Assembly: GCA_019358855.1 (NCBI GenBank)
Contig: JAHHII010000004.1
Location: 1 to 64,000, forward strand
Direction of reading: 5' to 3'
Source: Timaviella obliquedivisa GSE-PSE-MK23-08B
Lineage (GTDB): Bacteria; Cyanobacteriota; Cyanobacteriia; Elainellales; Elainellaceae
DNA: 64,000 bases
Shown: one piece after another, positions 8,555-17,512 of the stretch
Layout: each line of letters opens with the position of its first letter
Position numbering within the stretch: position 1 is the stretch's first letter
Program-made: the position numbers and the translations under genes
The notes under the pieces: model-generated
Seen by the model: only the letters and a program-made list of their open reading frames with translations
What the model was told of the DNA's origin: nothing
The model's database searches: none

Positions 8555-9277
8555 ATGATTTCCTCTCCTCCAGCCTTTTCCCGATCGCCTTTATCCAAGC
8601 TGCTGCTTGTCTTATTCGTATTGGCGATCGCTACTTTCATTACCTTTCCTAACTACTTTACGGGTCACTGGGCATGGCGAAAAGTGGCACAACTCGAAAA
8701 CGTGGCAGGACTCAAAGCAATTCAAACTAACGGAGTAGCGCTCCCCGGCTGGCACACCCTAGAGCAAGGCAAATTAGAAATTGGTGGGCATAAATGGTCT
8801 GCCCAAGCGATCGTTCCGGCATCTGAAGCCAAAACCGCCACCCTTCAAGACGCAACCCTTTTGATGTTGCGCCCCCAAACTTGGCAAAGAGATATGCCCC
8901 AAGTGGACTGGGTCGATATCAACGGCGCACAGCAATGGACAGCCGATTCGATTCAATCTCTCAGGTTTACTGTTCCTAGTACTATTCCTAGCGCCGATCA
9001 ACCGATTGAAATTGAAACCCGGTTTTTGCGGGGTTGGCATGGGAAAAAAACCTATGCCGTTTTGCAATGGTATGCCTGGAAAACAGGCGGCAGTTCTGCG
9101 CCAAGCTCATGGTTTTGGACAGATCAGTTCTCGCAATTGCGCGATCGCCGTCGTACCGCTTGGGTTGCCGTTAGCATTCTCATGCCCATTCAGCCATTAG
9201 GCGACATTAATACTCACAAATCCCAAGCCGAAACCCTTGGCAAACTTGTCCAATCCACGCTCACCAGCGCTTTATAA
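8555..9277 (+). CDS. Cyanoexosortase B system-associated protein
   Basis: This 240-residue protein has one N-terminal membrane helix (about residues 14-33) and a soluble domain on the far side of the membrane. Features typical of the family are an exposed-tryptophan-rich domain, the block MPQVDWVDINGAQQW, and the C-terminal GDINTHKSQAETLGKLV. Its place next to the exosortase supports the call. The biochemical role of the family is unknown; it is analogous in position and topology to EpsI/EpsC-like partners. The run-up to its ATG consists of the 14-bp tandem repeats. Confidence 0.75.
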   Translation: MISSPPAFSRSPLSKLLLVLFVLAIATFITFPNYFTGHWAWRKVAQLENVAGLKAIQTNGVALPGWHTLEQGKLEIGGHKWSAQAIVPASEAKTATLQDATLLMLRPQTWQRDMPQVDWVDINGAQQWTADSIQSLRFTVPSTIPSADQPIEIETRFLRGWHGKKTYAVLQWYAWKTGGSSAPSSWFWTDQFSQLRDRRRTAWVAVSILMPIQPLGDINTHKSQAETLGKLVQSTLTSAL

Positions 9278-9292
9278 GCTGCTCAATTTTCT

Positions 9293-10513
9293 ATGCGCCT
9301 TGCTCTTTCCTCTCTCTCAGTTCTTTCTTTAATGGGGCTTTACGCTGCTTGCCTTACCATTCCTGGCGCAATGGCTTGGACATTTTTTGCAGATATCGCA
9401 GTGGGTCAAGCAATTCCTGCCACAGAACAGGATCCCTATCTTCAACTTCTCAATGCAGCCCGACAGCGATTGATCCAACAAGAGTTACTTCATGCCGATC
9501 CATCTAATCGCGATGTTAACTCACTGCTATCTCACGAAAACTTTGACATTTACCGCTTAGGGCCCGGCGACTCTGTATATGTCAATGTCCTGCGCTTCCC
9601 TGATCTCTCTTTTCAAGGAACCCTTGATCAACAGGGCAATATGATTGTGCCATTAACAGGGGCATTATCGTTTCAAGGATTAACCGTAGAACAGGCGCGA
9701 GAACAAATTCGGACTAAGTTAGATCACTATGTCGTTAACCCGCAAGTAGATGTTATTTTAATTGCCCAAAGACCTGTTCAAGTCACGATCGCTGGAGAAG
9801 TCGTGAAACCCGGTTTTTACCCGCTGCAAGCGCCCCAACTCGCGACTGCACTGATAGCAGCCGGAGGAACAACAGGATTGGCTGATTTGCGATCGGTGAG
9901 AATTCGCCGCATTTTAGTAGATGGGTCTGTTCTAGAACAGGATATTGACCTGTTCTCACCTTTACGAGACTCTCAGTCCATTCCTAATGTTCGTTTGGCG
10001 GATGGTGATACGGTCATTATTCCGACTCTCACGGCAGCAACGAATGAAGAATATGATCGTAACCTCATTGCCCGTTCTACCCTGGCTCAGCAGCAAATTA
10101 ATATTCGGGTGCTTAACCGCGCTACACCCGCCGGGGGAGCTATCGGCAGCCTTCAGATTCCTAATGGCAGCACCTTCCTGGATGCATTAACCACCATTTC
10201 TCCTGATCTCAGCAGCGCTAATCTTCGTGAAATTGCGCTTGTTCGTTTTGATGTGCAACAAGGTAAAGCAGTCAGCATTGAGCTAGATGGAAAGAAGGCA
10301 ATTATGGGCGATATGTCTCAAAACCCGCGACTGGAACAGAACGATGTCATTGTGATTGGGCGCAACTTGATTGCTCGCATTACAAATACGCTCAATACTT
10401 TTACGCAGCCTTTTCGGGATGTTTTAGGGTTTCTTTTATTTTTTGATTCTTTGACCAACAGCGCCAGTAACCTTTTTCAACCCACGGGGTCTTCTTCTGA
10501 GTCTCGACGATGA
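9293..10513 (+). CDS. Polysaccharide export protein (Wza-like, SLBB domains)
   Basis: The 406-residue protein has an N-terminal signal region (hydrophobic residues 5-30). A Poly_export domain follows (YRLGPGDSVYVNVLRFPDLSF near residues 85-105, then QGNMIVPLTGAL). SLBB-type beta-grasp domains come next (VTIAGEVVKPGFYPLQ and a second repeat towards the C-terminus). It should form the outer-membrane or periplasmic channel of a Wzx/Wzy-type exopolysaccharide exporter. It starts 15 bases after the exosortase partner gene and 80 bases before the Wzc-like kinase. Confidence 0.88.
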   Translation: MRLALSSLSVLSLMGLYAACLTIPGAMAWTFFADIAVGQAIPATEQDPYLQLLNAARQRLIQQELLHADPSNRDVNSLLSHENFDIYRLGPGDSVYVNVLRFPDLSFQGTLDQQGNMIVPLTGALSFQGLTVEQAREQIRTKLDHYVVNPQVDVILIAQRPVQVTIAGEVVKPGFYPLQAPQLATALIAAGGTTGLADLRSVRIRRILVDGSVLEQDIDLFSPLRDSQSIPNVRLADGDTVIIPTLTAATNEEYDRNLIARSTLAQQQINIRVLNRATPAGGAIGSLQIPNGSTFLDALTTISPDLSSANLREIALVRFDVQQGKAVSIELDGKKAIMGDMSQNPRLEQNDVIVIGRNLIARITNTLNTFTQPFRDVLGFLLFFDSLTNSASNLFQPTGSSSESRR

Positions 10514-10593
10514 CGGTCAAGCCGGAGTAGCCACGGATACTTTACTCTAGCGATTTCTTGTCTTTATTTGTTCTTCTACGCATTACTTGTCCT

Positions 10594-12786
10594 ATGGCTT
10601 CCCCCTTTATCAAACGCTATCTTCTTGCTCTCGATCGCCACAAATGGGTGGGCGTTGCGGGTTGTGCTGTCGTCATTGGGCTTTCAGGAATTACCGCATT
10701 TCTTCAAACGGCTCCCGAAAATGCATACATTACTCAGGGTATTCTAACGTACAGCGCCCCGCCCGATACTTTCTCTGCTACAGGTGCAGTCCTTAAAAAA
10801 GAAGGGCAATCCATGACCAAAGAAATGCTGTTATCAACCTTTGTTTTGGGAACAACTTCTGACCGTCTTGCAAAGCAAAATATTCAAGCTAAGCCCAAAG
10901 AAATCAAGGAAAAGGCGATCGTTTTAATTACGGGTGGAAGCAGTGGCGAACCCCTTAAGGAAGGTGAAACTGCTGCTACAGGGCCTTTGCGGATTGTTGT
11001 AACCTATAAAGATAGGAAAGAAGAAAAATCTAAGTCAGTTTCGATCGCGCTTATAGAATCAATGGTTTTACAAAGCCGTGAATTCAACCGACAGCAACTC
11101 AACGATATTATTCAAAACCTCAATCTTATCCTGCCAAAGGTGACAGGAGAACTACAGGCTGCCGAGAAGAACTTGGAAGCATATATCCGGTTGCAAGGTG
11201 CCGTAATACAGGCAGCCGAAAGCGGCAGTTTAGTCGGTGCAATTACCAGTAACCAACAGCAGCAACGAGAAATTCGTCTTAACCTGGCAGGGGTCGAAGC
11301 CCAAATCCGCAGCTTGCAATCTCGTTTAGGACTCACTCCTGACCAAGCCTATGCAGCTTCAGCCCTCAGTGCCGATCCCATCATTGCTGATTTACGTGCC
11401 AGGATTTATCAGGCGCGATCGCAAATGAGCTTACTGTCCAAAACTTTACGCCCCGACCATCCGTCTATGGTTGATTTACAAAGCCAGCTTGACTCGTTCG
11501 ACCAATTGCTCCAGTCGCGGGTGGTAGAAGTGGCAGGCGGGGGAAGATTAGCAGCACCTTTAGCGGCAAGCAGTCAGATTCTTCAGGCTAGCAGCCTAGA
11601 CCCTGCCCGTCAGCAGCTTGCTAGTACACTAGTGAGCTTGCAAACTCAATCAGAGACGCTGCGACAGCAATTTGGTAATTTGCTCAAAACCGAACAGGAG
11701 TTGAAGCAAGACTACTCCAATATTCCTAACAAGCAGTTGGGGCAGAAACGGCTTGAGCAACAGGTAGCATTGAAACAGGCGTTTTATGATCAAGTTCAGG
11801 CAAAGCTAGCCGATGTGACGCTGGCTCAGCAGGAAACAGTGGGCAGTTTGGTGCTGATTCAAGATCCTGAAACCGTGGCAGAGGTCAAGCCAGGAACCAG
11901 TAGCTTGGTGATTTTGATCGTGGGTAGCATGATGGGCGTGTTCATTGGTGCAGGCTTGGTGCTGTTGCTTGATGCGATCGACCCCAAAATCTACACACTA
12001 GAAGATTTGCAAAATGCCTTACGCCAGCAGGACGTACCTATTTTAGGACTATTGCCCTATTTACCCTGGGAGGAAGAGCATGTTTTACCGATTATTGAGG
12101 AAGCAGGTTCACCCTACCTAGAGCCTTTTGAACGGCTACGAAGCAATCTGCGGCGAACGACAGGCGGCGAGACACTGAAGATAGTCATGTTGACTAGCAT
12201 TGTTGGTGGAGAGGGAAAAACAACGGCTGCTTACAATTTGGCGATCGCTTCTGCTCGAGCAGGCAAACGGACATTGTTGATCGAAGCCGATTTGCGATCG
12301 CCCTCCCGTGTCGCCTCCTTCGGCATAATCCTCGACCCTGACAGCTTGGTCGAACCTCTCCATTATTACGGCAACCTCAACGAATGCATCCGTCTCGTTC
12401 CCGGTATTGAAAATCTATACATTGTGCCCAGTGTCGGATCTCAGCGCCAAGCCGCCGCCGTTTTAGAATCTAGCGAAATGCGCCGCCTAATTGAAGACGG
12501 ACGGGGACGATTCGATTGGGTTATTTTAGACGCGCCTCCGCTCAGCCGATGTAATGATGCTTTGCTGCTAGAGCCTTATACCGATGGAATGGTGCTGGTC
12601 ACTCGCCCCGGACACACAGAGGAAAGTTTGCTGATAGAGACAGCACAGCAGTTTGTAGAGTCTGAAACAGTCCGGTTTTTAGGAGCAATTATCACTGATA
12701 CAGATATTCCTATTCAGGCTCATGATTTGCTGGCAGACTCATCACTCAATTTAGAAGAAGGCTCAGAACAAGCGGTTGTAACCTGA
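10594..12786 (+). CDS. Polysaccharide co-polymerase / BY-kinase (Wzc-like)
   Basis: This 730-residue inner-membrane protein has an N-terminal Wzz domain with helices near residues 15-35 and 440-465 and a long periplasmic coiled coil between them. The C-terminal BY-kinase domain has Walker A GGEGKTT (538-544), Walker A' LLIEADLRSPS (Asp566) and Walker B WVILDAPPL. It would control chain length and export of exopolysaccharide with the Wza-like protein. ATG 10594 is preferred to the in-frame TTG at 10558. The C-terminal tail has no tyrosine cluster, so the usual autophosphorylation site is missing. Confidence 0.9.
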   Translation: MASPFIKRYLLALDRHKWVGVAGCAVVIGLSGITAFLQTAPENAYITQGILTYSAPPDTFSATGAVLKKEGQSMTKEMLLSTFVLGTTSDRLAKQNIQAKPKEIKEKAIVLITGGSSGEPLKEGETAATGPLRIVVTYKDRKEEKSKSVSIALIESMVLQSREFNRQQLNDIIQNLNLILPKVTGELQAAEKNLEAYIRLQGAVIQAAESGSLVGAITSNQQQQREIRLNLAGVEAQIRSLQSRLGLTPDQAYAASALSADPIIADLRARIYQARSQMSLLSKTLRPDHPSMVDLQSQLDSFDQLLQSRVVEVAGGGRLAAPLAASSQILQASSLDPARQQLASTLVSLQTQSETLRQQFGNLLKTEQELKQDYSNIPNKQLGQKRLEQQVALKQAFYDQVQAKLADVTLAQQETVGSLVLIQDPETVAEVKPGTSSLVILIVGSMMGVFIGAGLVLLLDAIDPKIYTLEDLQNALRQQDVPILGLLPYLPWEEEHVLPIIEEAGSPYLEPFERLRSNLRRTTGGETLKIVMLTSIVGGEGKTTAAYNLAIASARAGKRTLLIEADLRSPSRVASFGIILDPDSLVEPLHYYGNLNECIRLVPGIENLYIVPSVGSQRQAAAVLESSEMRRLIEDGRGRFDWVILDAPPLSRCNDALLLEPYTDGMVLVTRPGHTEESLLIETAQQFVESETVRFLGAIITDTDIPIQAHDLLADSSLNLEEGSEQAVVT

Positions 12787-12815
12787 GGGGAAGAAGACAA
12801 ACCCAGCCTATGAAA

Positions 12816-12840
12816 AAGGACACAGTCGTGCTGTGTCCTT
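12816..12840 (+). terminator. Hairpin between the BY-kinase gene and the convergent small gene
   Basis: AAGGACACAG (12816-12825) and CTGTGTCCTT (12831-12840) form a perfect 10-bp stem with loop TCGTG. An A-run on its left gives a U-run when read on the minus strand, so it could serve both convergent genes. Confidence 0.75.
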
Positions 12841-12873
12841 ACAAGAAGATCTAGACTTGAATGGAGTAGGCTA

Positions 12874-13077
12874 TCAGTTTGTATATTTCAATTTCAAAGC
12901 GGCACGTTTAGGAAGTTTTTTCAGAATCATAGAGGGCAAGACTAAGGGCCATGCCAAGGTGCCAATTGAAACAACGAGCCAAGAGGTAACATCTGACTTA
13001 GAGGTGGAATTGTCCTTGAGAAATGCGCTCAGCAAGATACCAAAAACTAATGTTGCTCCAGTGAAGTACAGTGTCAT
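12874..13077 (-). CDS. Small conserved cyanobacterial membrane protein (two helices)
   Basis: This 67-residue protein has a hydrophobic first helix (MTLYFTGATLVFGILLSAFL), a short polar loop (KDNSTSKSDVT), and a second helix ending in WPLVLPSMILKKLPK. It resembles small two-helix proteins found in many cyanobacteria, whose function I do not know. It is convergent with the polysaccharide kinase gene. The opposite-strand ORF over the same region lacks protein-like character. Confidence 0.65.
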   Translation of the reverse strand: MTLYFTGATLVFGILLSAFLKDNSTSKSDVTSWLVVSIGTLAWPLVLPSMILKKLPKRAALKLKYTN

Positions 13078-13413
13078 AATCTTCTCGCTCGTTATATTCG
13101 TTACTCAGTAACCTAATAAAACCATCTGAACCTGCTTTGGGCTATGGCGAAAATCGCTGAAGTTTCGAGATGACTGATTTCGGACTTCAGTATATTTACT
13201 GAAGTCCGAAGGAGCATGGCTAAAGGTGATAGTCTAACCGTTACAAGAGAAGGGGCGATCGCTCAGCTTTGCCCTGAGAAAACTGAAGTTTCAGCGAACC
13301 CAAAAGCAGCAGAGAGACGGGCGATCGATGCTTTGTGCAAGGTTTAGCCCCTTAAACCAACATCTGCAAAAAAGCTCTCGCTGTAGCACACTGACTTTAA
13401 AGCGCCTGTAGCC
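13078..13413. other. Gap with a perfect palindrome, no gene seen
   Basis: Apart from the hairpin at 13179-13210 this stretch holds two further CTGAAGTTTC-type words (near 13157 and 13284) and two HIP1-like GCGATCG sites. No coding frame looks real. The promoter of the small membrane protein gene (minus strand) should lie near 13080-13130. Confidence 0.4.
13179..13210. repeat. Perfect 14-bp inverted repeat with 4-base loop
   Basis: TTCGGACTTCAGTA (13179-13192), loop TATT, TACTGAAGTCCGAA (13197-13210). There is no T-run and no gene ends nearby on the plus strand, so it is not an obvious terminator. It could be a dispersed palindromic element or a transcript-stabilising hairpin. Confidence 0.85.
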
Positions 13414-14466
13414 CTAACTCATCTCATAAATTTCCCCATTGGGCATTGTTGCGCCTTTCAAGCAAGCCCCTTCCAAATTAGCTTCCCAAAGATTGGCTTG
13501 CCGTAAGTTGGCATAGCTCAAGTCGGCTCTTGCTAAGTTTGCTCCAGCCAGGTTTGCCATGCTGAGATTAGCTTTCGTTAAGTTTGTGCCTGAAAGGTTG
13601 GCTGCTCGTAAGGTTGATTCCCGCAAATCTGCCTCATGCAAAATAGCACGAGTTAGATCAGCACTATGAAGAGTACTGCCAATCAAATTTGCGCCTACTA
13701 GGGTTGCCCGCCTTAAGTTGGCATGACTCAAATTTGCCATGCTGAGATTTGCCATGCTGAGATTTGCCATGCTGAGATTTGCATTGTAAAGCGTTGCTCC
13801 CACAAAGACAGCAAGGTTCAGCACCGCCACGCTTAAGTCTGCTTCCCGCAAATCGGCTTCTTTAAGATTGGCTTGAGTAAATGTGGCTTCTCGCAAATCA
13901 GCCTGATTTAAATCGGCGGCATAGAGATTTGCCTGACTCAAATTAGCGGTGTAAAGCTTGGCATGTTTCAAGTCTGCTTGCGTTAGGTCAGCACCTCGCA
14001 GATCTGCCAGACAGCAATCGGCATAGCTTAAGTTGGCATAGCTGAGATTCGCCTCTTTGAGAATGGCTTCACGAAGATTGGTGTTTCGCAAATTTGCCAT
14101 GCTTAGGGAAGCTGCATAAAGATTTGTTCCCTGGAGTGTGGCAGACCTCAAGTTTGCCTCTCGGAGATCTGCGCCTACCATGTTAGCCAAGGTAAGATCT
14201 GCTTTTTCAAGGTTAGCAGTATAAAAAATTGCCTCTTTCAAGTGGGCATGTCTGAGGTTGGCACGACTCAGGTCTGCCATGCAAAAATCGGCATGATTAA
14301 GAGAAACTTCCCGAAGGTCAGCATTGTTCAGCACTGCCTCTCGGAGATTCATGTTAGTAAACGTGGCTTGACTCAGATCGGGGGTGATATCTGCGTGTTG
14401 TCCTCGCCAGTTATTCCAGTCAGATATCCCTCGCTCAAGCAACGTTAGATGTTCCTGATTTGCCAT
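13414..14466 (-). CDS. Pentapeptide-repeat protein
   Basis: The 350-residue protein is made almost wholly of A(D/N)Lxx pentapeptides, which form a right-handed quadrilateral beta-helix. A short N-terminal cap comes first (MANQEHLTLLERGISDWNNW), and the protein ends in the typical LKGATMPNGEIYE. Repeats begin about residue 30. A local expansion (ANLSM in tandem) is encoded by 15-bp DNA repeats at 13741-13785. ATG 14466 is chosen because the cap is family-like; an upstream in-frame start at 14547 would add 27 unconvincing residues. The role is unknown; such proteins are abundant in cyanobacteria. Confidence 0.85.
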   Translation of the reverse strand: MANQEHLTLLERGISDWNNWRGQHADITPDLSQATFTNMNLREAVLNNADLREVSLNHADFCMADLSRANLRHAHLKEAIFYTANLEKADLTLANMVGADLREANLRSATLQGTNLYAASLSMANLRNTNLREAILKEANLSYANLSYADCCLADLRGADLTQADLKHAKLYTANLSQANLYAADLNQADLREATFTQANLKEADLREADLSVAVLNLAVFVGATLYNANLSMANLSMANLSMANLSHANLRRATLVGANLIGSTLHSADLTRAILHEADLRESTLRAANLSGTNLTKANLSMANLAGANLARADLSYANLRQANLWEANLEGACLKGATMPNGEIYEMS

Positions 14467-14785
14467 TGGATTGCACCTGTGCAGCCTAGTCGTGGGATTG
14501 TGGCAGCAAATGGGTTGCTGTGTGGGGAAGAGATAAGCCTCTGACAAAGGTGAATCTTGGATGATGCGGTGCAGCCAAGGACAGGAGATTAAATCTAGAG
14601 TTAGGCTTTGGCGCAGAATGCATACGGGGGTCTGTACTTACTTGGGTCTAATATTCCCATCCTGTTTAGCGAAACCTCCAAAACTCTGAGTGGGCTTGTT
14701 AAGTTGTGAACACGTTGTTTCTATTCTTTATGTAAGACAATTAGAGACACTTGATAAAGTGCCCCTAGAGAAGTGAATGATTTTT
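14467..14785. other. Gap between the pentapeptide gene and glgA1
   Basis: No gene is visible. It should carry the promoter of the pentapeptide gene and the 3' end of the glgA1 transcript (both minus strand). A weak CACTT/AAGTG stem near 14748 is the only structure noticed. Confidence 0.4.
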
Positions 14786-16210
14786 TTAGACTAATTCTGG
14801 CTGCTTTTTGAGTTCTGCGGGTTCTGCCTGAGGTTCGTCTTGGGGTAAGCCCAATATTCGTTGGTACATTTTGACGTATTCAACTGCTGATTTGTCCCAG
14901 CCAAAGTCTTGGGACATTCCCCGTTGCTGAAGTTCTCGCCATTCATCTTTGAACTGGAAGGCTTCCCAAGCTCTGACCATGCAGGTATAGAGGTCGAGAG
15001 GTTCGTAGCGATCGAAACAGTAGCCCGTTCCAGTATGCTCCGACGGCACGAAATGCTGGACTGTATCCACTAAGCCGCCTGTGCGGCGGACAATGGGAAC
15101 GCAGCCATAGCGGAGGGCGAGAAGTTGACTGATGCCACATGGCTCGAACCGAGATGGCATGAGGAATGCATCGGAGCCAGCATAGATGCGGCGGGCAAGG
15201 GTATCGTTGTGCAATAGGTAGGAGGAAACGCGACCGGGGTAGCGGGAAGCTATTTGCCAGAGTTGGGTTTCGTAGTAGCGATCGCCTGTCCCTAGCACAA
15301 TGAACTGAGCATCGGTGTAAGCGATGAAGCGATCCATCATTTGAATCACTAAGTCCAGCCCTTTCTGCTCGACTAAACGAGAAACCATGCCCACCAGGAA
15401 TGCTTTAGAGTTGACTTCTAGCCCTAACTCCTCCTGCAACGCAATCTTATTGGCAGTGCGTTGATCAAGAGTATCGGCGGTAAAGGGTGTAATGCTGCGA
15501 TCGGTGGCAGGGTTGTATAAATCGCGATCGATACCGTTTAAGATTCCGGTCAGTTTGCCGCTAATAAATGACAGCAGTCCTTCCATCTGCTCCCCATAGG
15601 CAGGGGTCTGAATTTGCTGGGCATAGGTAGGAGATACGGTCGTGACCAGATTGGCAGACTGCACCGCCGCCGCCAAGGTATTATGCCCTTGCATATACCA
15701 AGGGCACCAAGTTATCTGCTGCAAGCGCCAACGCCAAGGGCCCTGGTATGCCAAGTTATGAATCGTAAAAACAGTCGCAATGCTGGGATCTTCCTGCATC
15801 CAAACCGGAATCATGCCCGTATGCCAGTCGTGGCAATGAACAATATCAGGTTTCCAGTGGTTCCAGCAAAATTCTGCCGCACCATTAGCAAACAGAGTGA
15901 ACCGCCAATCCTCGCCTTCCCCAGAATAGACGTTGCGAGGGGCAAAGGCAGGGTGCTTAAAGAGATAGAGTGGTACCTCTGCACCTAGCTTCGTTTCGTA
16001 AACGCTGAAGCTTTGGAACATGGCAGTGCCTTCCCAAACAGGTTCTTTAGACACCTTAACTTTGTCATCGACAAAGCCATAGTAGGGCATGAAGACGCGC
16101 ACATCATGACCCATTGCACGTAAGACTTTGGGTAGCGCTCCCACCACATCCCCCATTCCCCCAACCTTGGCAATGGGAGCTGCTTCTGCTGCAACAAACA
16201 GAATCCGCAT
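14786..16210 (-). CDS. glgA: Glycogen synthase, GlgA1
   Basis: This 474-residue GT5 enzyme transfers glucose from ADP-glucose to growing alpha-1,4-glucan. The N-terminal ADP-glucose site K-x-G-G is in [14 protein letters not shown] (from about residue 16). HCHDWHTG is present, and the C-terminal catalytic block reads [19 protein letters not shown] followed by [11 protein letters not shown]. The length is complete. It lies upstream of nothing on its strand, with hemC 113 bases behind its start and in the same direction. A second synthase lies divergently beyond hemC. Confidence 0.95.
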   Translation of the reverse strand: MRILFVAAEAAPIAKVGGMGDVVGALPKVLRAMGHDVRVFMPYYGFVDDKVKVSKEPVWEGTAMFQSFSVYETKLGAEVPLYLFKHPAFAPRNVYSGEGEDWRFTLFANGAAEFCWNHWKPDIVHCHDWHTGMIPVWMQEDPSIATVFTIHNLAYQGPWRWRLQQITWCPWYMQGHNTLAAAVQSANLVTTVSPTYAQQIQTPAYGEQMEGLLSFISGKLTGILNGIDRDLYNPATDRSITPFTADTLDQRTANKIALQEELGLEVNSKAFLVGMVSRLVEQKGLDLVIQMMDRFIAYTDAQFIVLGTGDRYYETQLWQIASRYPGRVSSYLLHNDTLARRIYAGSDAFLMPSRFEPCGISQLLALRYGCVPIVRRTGGLVDTVQHFVPSEHTGTGYCFDRYEPLDLYTCMVRAWEAFQFKDEWRELQQRGMSQDFGWDKSAVEYVKMYQRILGLPQDEPQAEPAELKKQPELV

Positions 16211-16323
16211 ACTAATACCTCTGTCCCCGCGATAGATAAAACTAATGGAGCTGCCGCTCGCTAAGTCTCAATCTACAGTAAACCTGCGACAAAATATCGG
16301 CGTATTTTAGAGTGGCAATGCCA

Positions 16324-17286
16324 TTAAGCGCCTCGTTGAACTTCAAGGAAGATAGCTTCAAGGATCTCGGTTGCGCCTTGTTGCCGTAAGCTGCGCGCGA
16401 GTTGGATGCCTAAGGCTTCGGCTTCGCTAGCAAGTCCAGTGACCGTATCTTTCACCATTTTTTGACCATCAACGCTGGCGACCAATCCGGTGAGAGTCAG
16501 AGATTCGCCGTTGATGACAGTATTGACTCCGATAGGAACTTGGCAGCCGCCCTCTAACTCACGCAGGAAGGCGCGTTCAGCATAGCAACGTTGAGCAGTG
16601 GGTTGATGTTCTAGAGCTTTGAGAATTTGTAGGACTTCTTCGTCATCGCTGCGACATTCGATGCCTAGTGCGCCTTGACCGACGGCGTGAAGGGAGATTT
16701 CAGGGGAGATGATTTGATGAACCCGGTCTGCCATATCGAGGCGCTGCAGTCCGGCGACTGCCAGAATGATGGCATCGAATTCGCCAGAGTCGAGTTTCTG
16801 GAGGCGGGTGTTGAGGTTGCCCCGAATGTCTTTGAAGGTGAAGTGGGGGTAGTGATGGCGAAGCTGTGCCAGCCTCCGTAGAGAGGACGTACCGACGATC
16901 GCCCCTGCTGGCAGAGTATCAAGCTGCTTGTCTTTATGCTTAGCATGAACCACTAACCCATCAGCCGGATCTTCGCGCTCGGTGATGCAGCCCAGCATCA
17001 GACCTGCGGGTAGGTTGGTGGGCAAATCTTTGAGGGAATGGACGGCAAAATCGGTATCGCCTTGGAGCATTCCATTTTCGAGTTCTTTGGTGAAGAGACC
17101 TTTATCGCCAATTTTGGCGAGGGGCACGTCGAGGATTTTGTCGCCCTGCGTACTCATGGTGTGGACTTCAAACTTGCGATCGCCAAAATGTTTCTGCAAT
17201 TCGGCTTGCACCCAGTGAGTTTGGACTAAGGCGAGCTGACTTTTACGAGAGCCGATCCGGATGGGACGAGGAGGACTTGCGACCAT
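16324..17286 (-). CDS. hemC: Hydroxymethylbilane synthase (porphobilinogen deaminase)
   Basis: This 320-residue enzyme polymerises four porphobilinogens to hydroxymethylbilane in tetrapyrrole synthesis. Family features are [15 protein letters not shown] at the N-terminus, [20 protein letters not shown], and the dipyrromethane-cofactor cysteine in [11 protein letters not shown] (about Cys248). ATG 17286 gives the normal N-terminus; an in-frame ATG at 17310 would add eight residues. It supplies the haem, chlorophyll, bilin and cobalamin branches, of which cobJ (34428) is a later step. Confidence 0.95.
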   Translation of the reverse strand: MVASPPRPIRIGSRKSQLALVQTHWVQAELQKHFGDRKFEVHTMSTQGDKILDVPLAKIGDKGLFTKELENGMLQGDTDFAVHSLKDLPTNLPAGLMLGCITEREDPADGLVVHAKHKDKQLDTLPAGAIVGTSSLRRLAQLRHHYPHFTFKDIRGNLNTRLQKLDSGEFDAIILAVAGLQRLDMADRVHQIISPEISLHAVGQGALGIECRSDDEEVLQILKALEHQPTAQRCYAERAFLRELEGGCQVPIGVNTVINGESLTLTGLVASVDGQKMVKDTVTGLASEAEALGIQLARSLRQQGATEILEAIFLEVQRGA

Positions 17287-17512
17287 TTGTAAATCAATGT
17301 TTAGAAACACTGCGAAAGGTAAATAAGCCTGGGCTTTAAGACACTTAGTCAGTCTACCTTAGTCAGGGACGTTGAGGAGACGAGGGAAAAGTTTGTAGGT
17401 TGCCAGGGTAGGATGCGCTATAACTTAAAACGTTTCCCTGCTGTACTCAGGATGCCTTTTCCTGGTTGAATGGGGATATAAAAAATCAATTTTTGTTACG
17501 GCAAGGGTAACT

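Noticed and set aside
12833-13111. 92-codon plus-strand frame over the small membrane protein gene
   Set aside because: It is antisense to the 67-residue two-helix protein, which has clear membrane-protein character, and its own translation begins inside the terminator hairpin.
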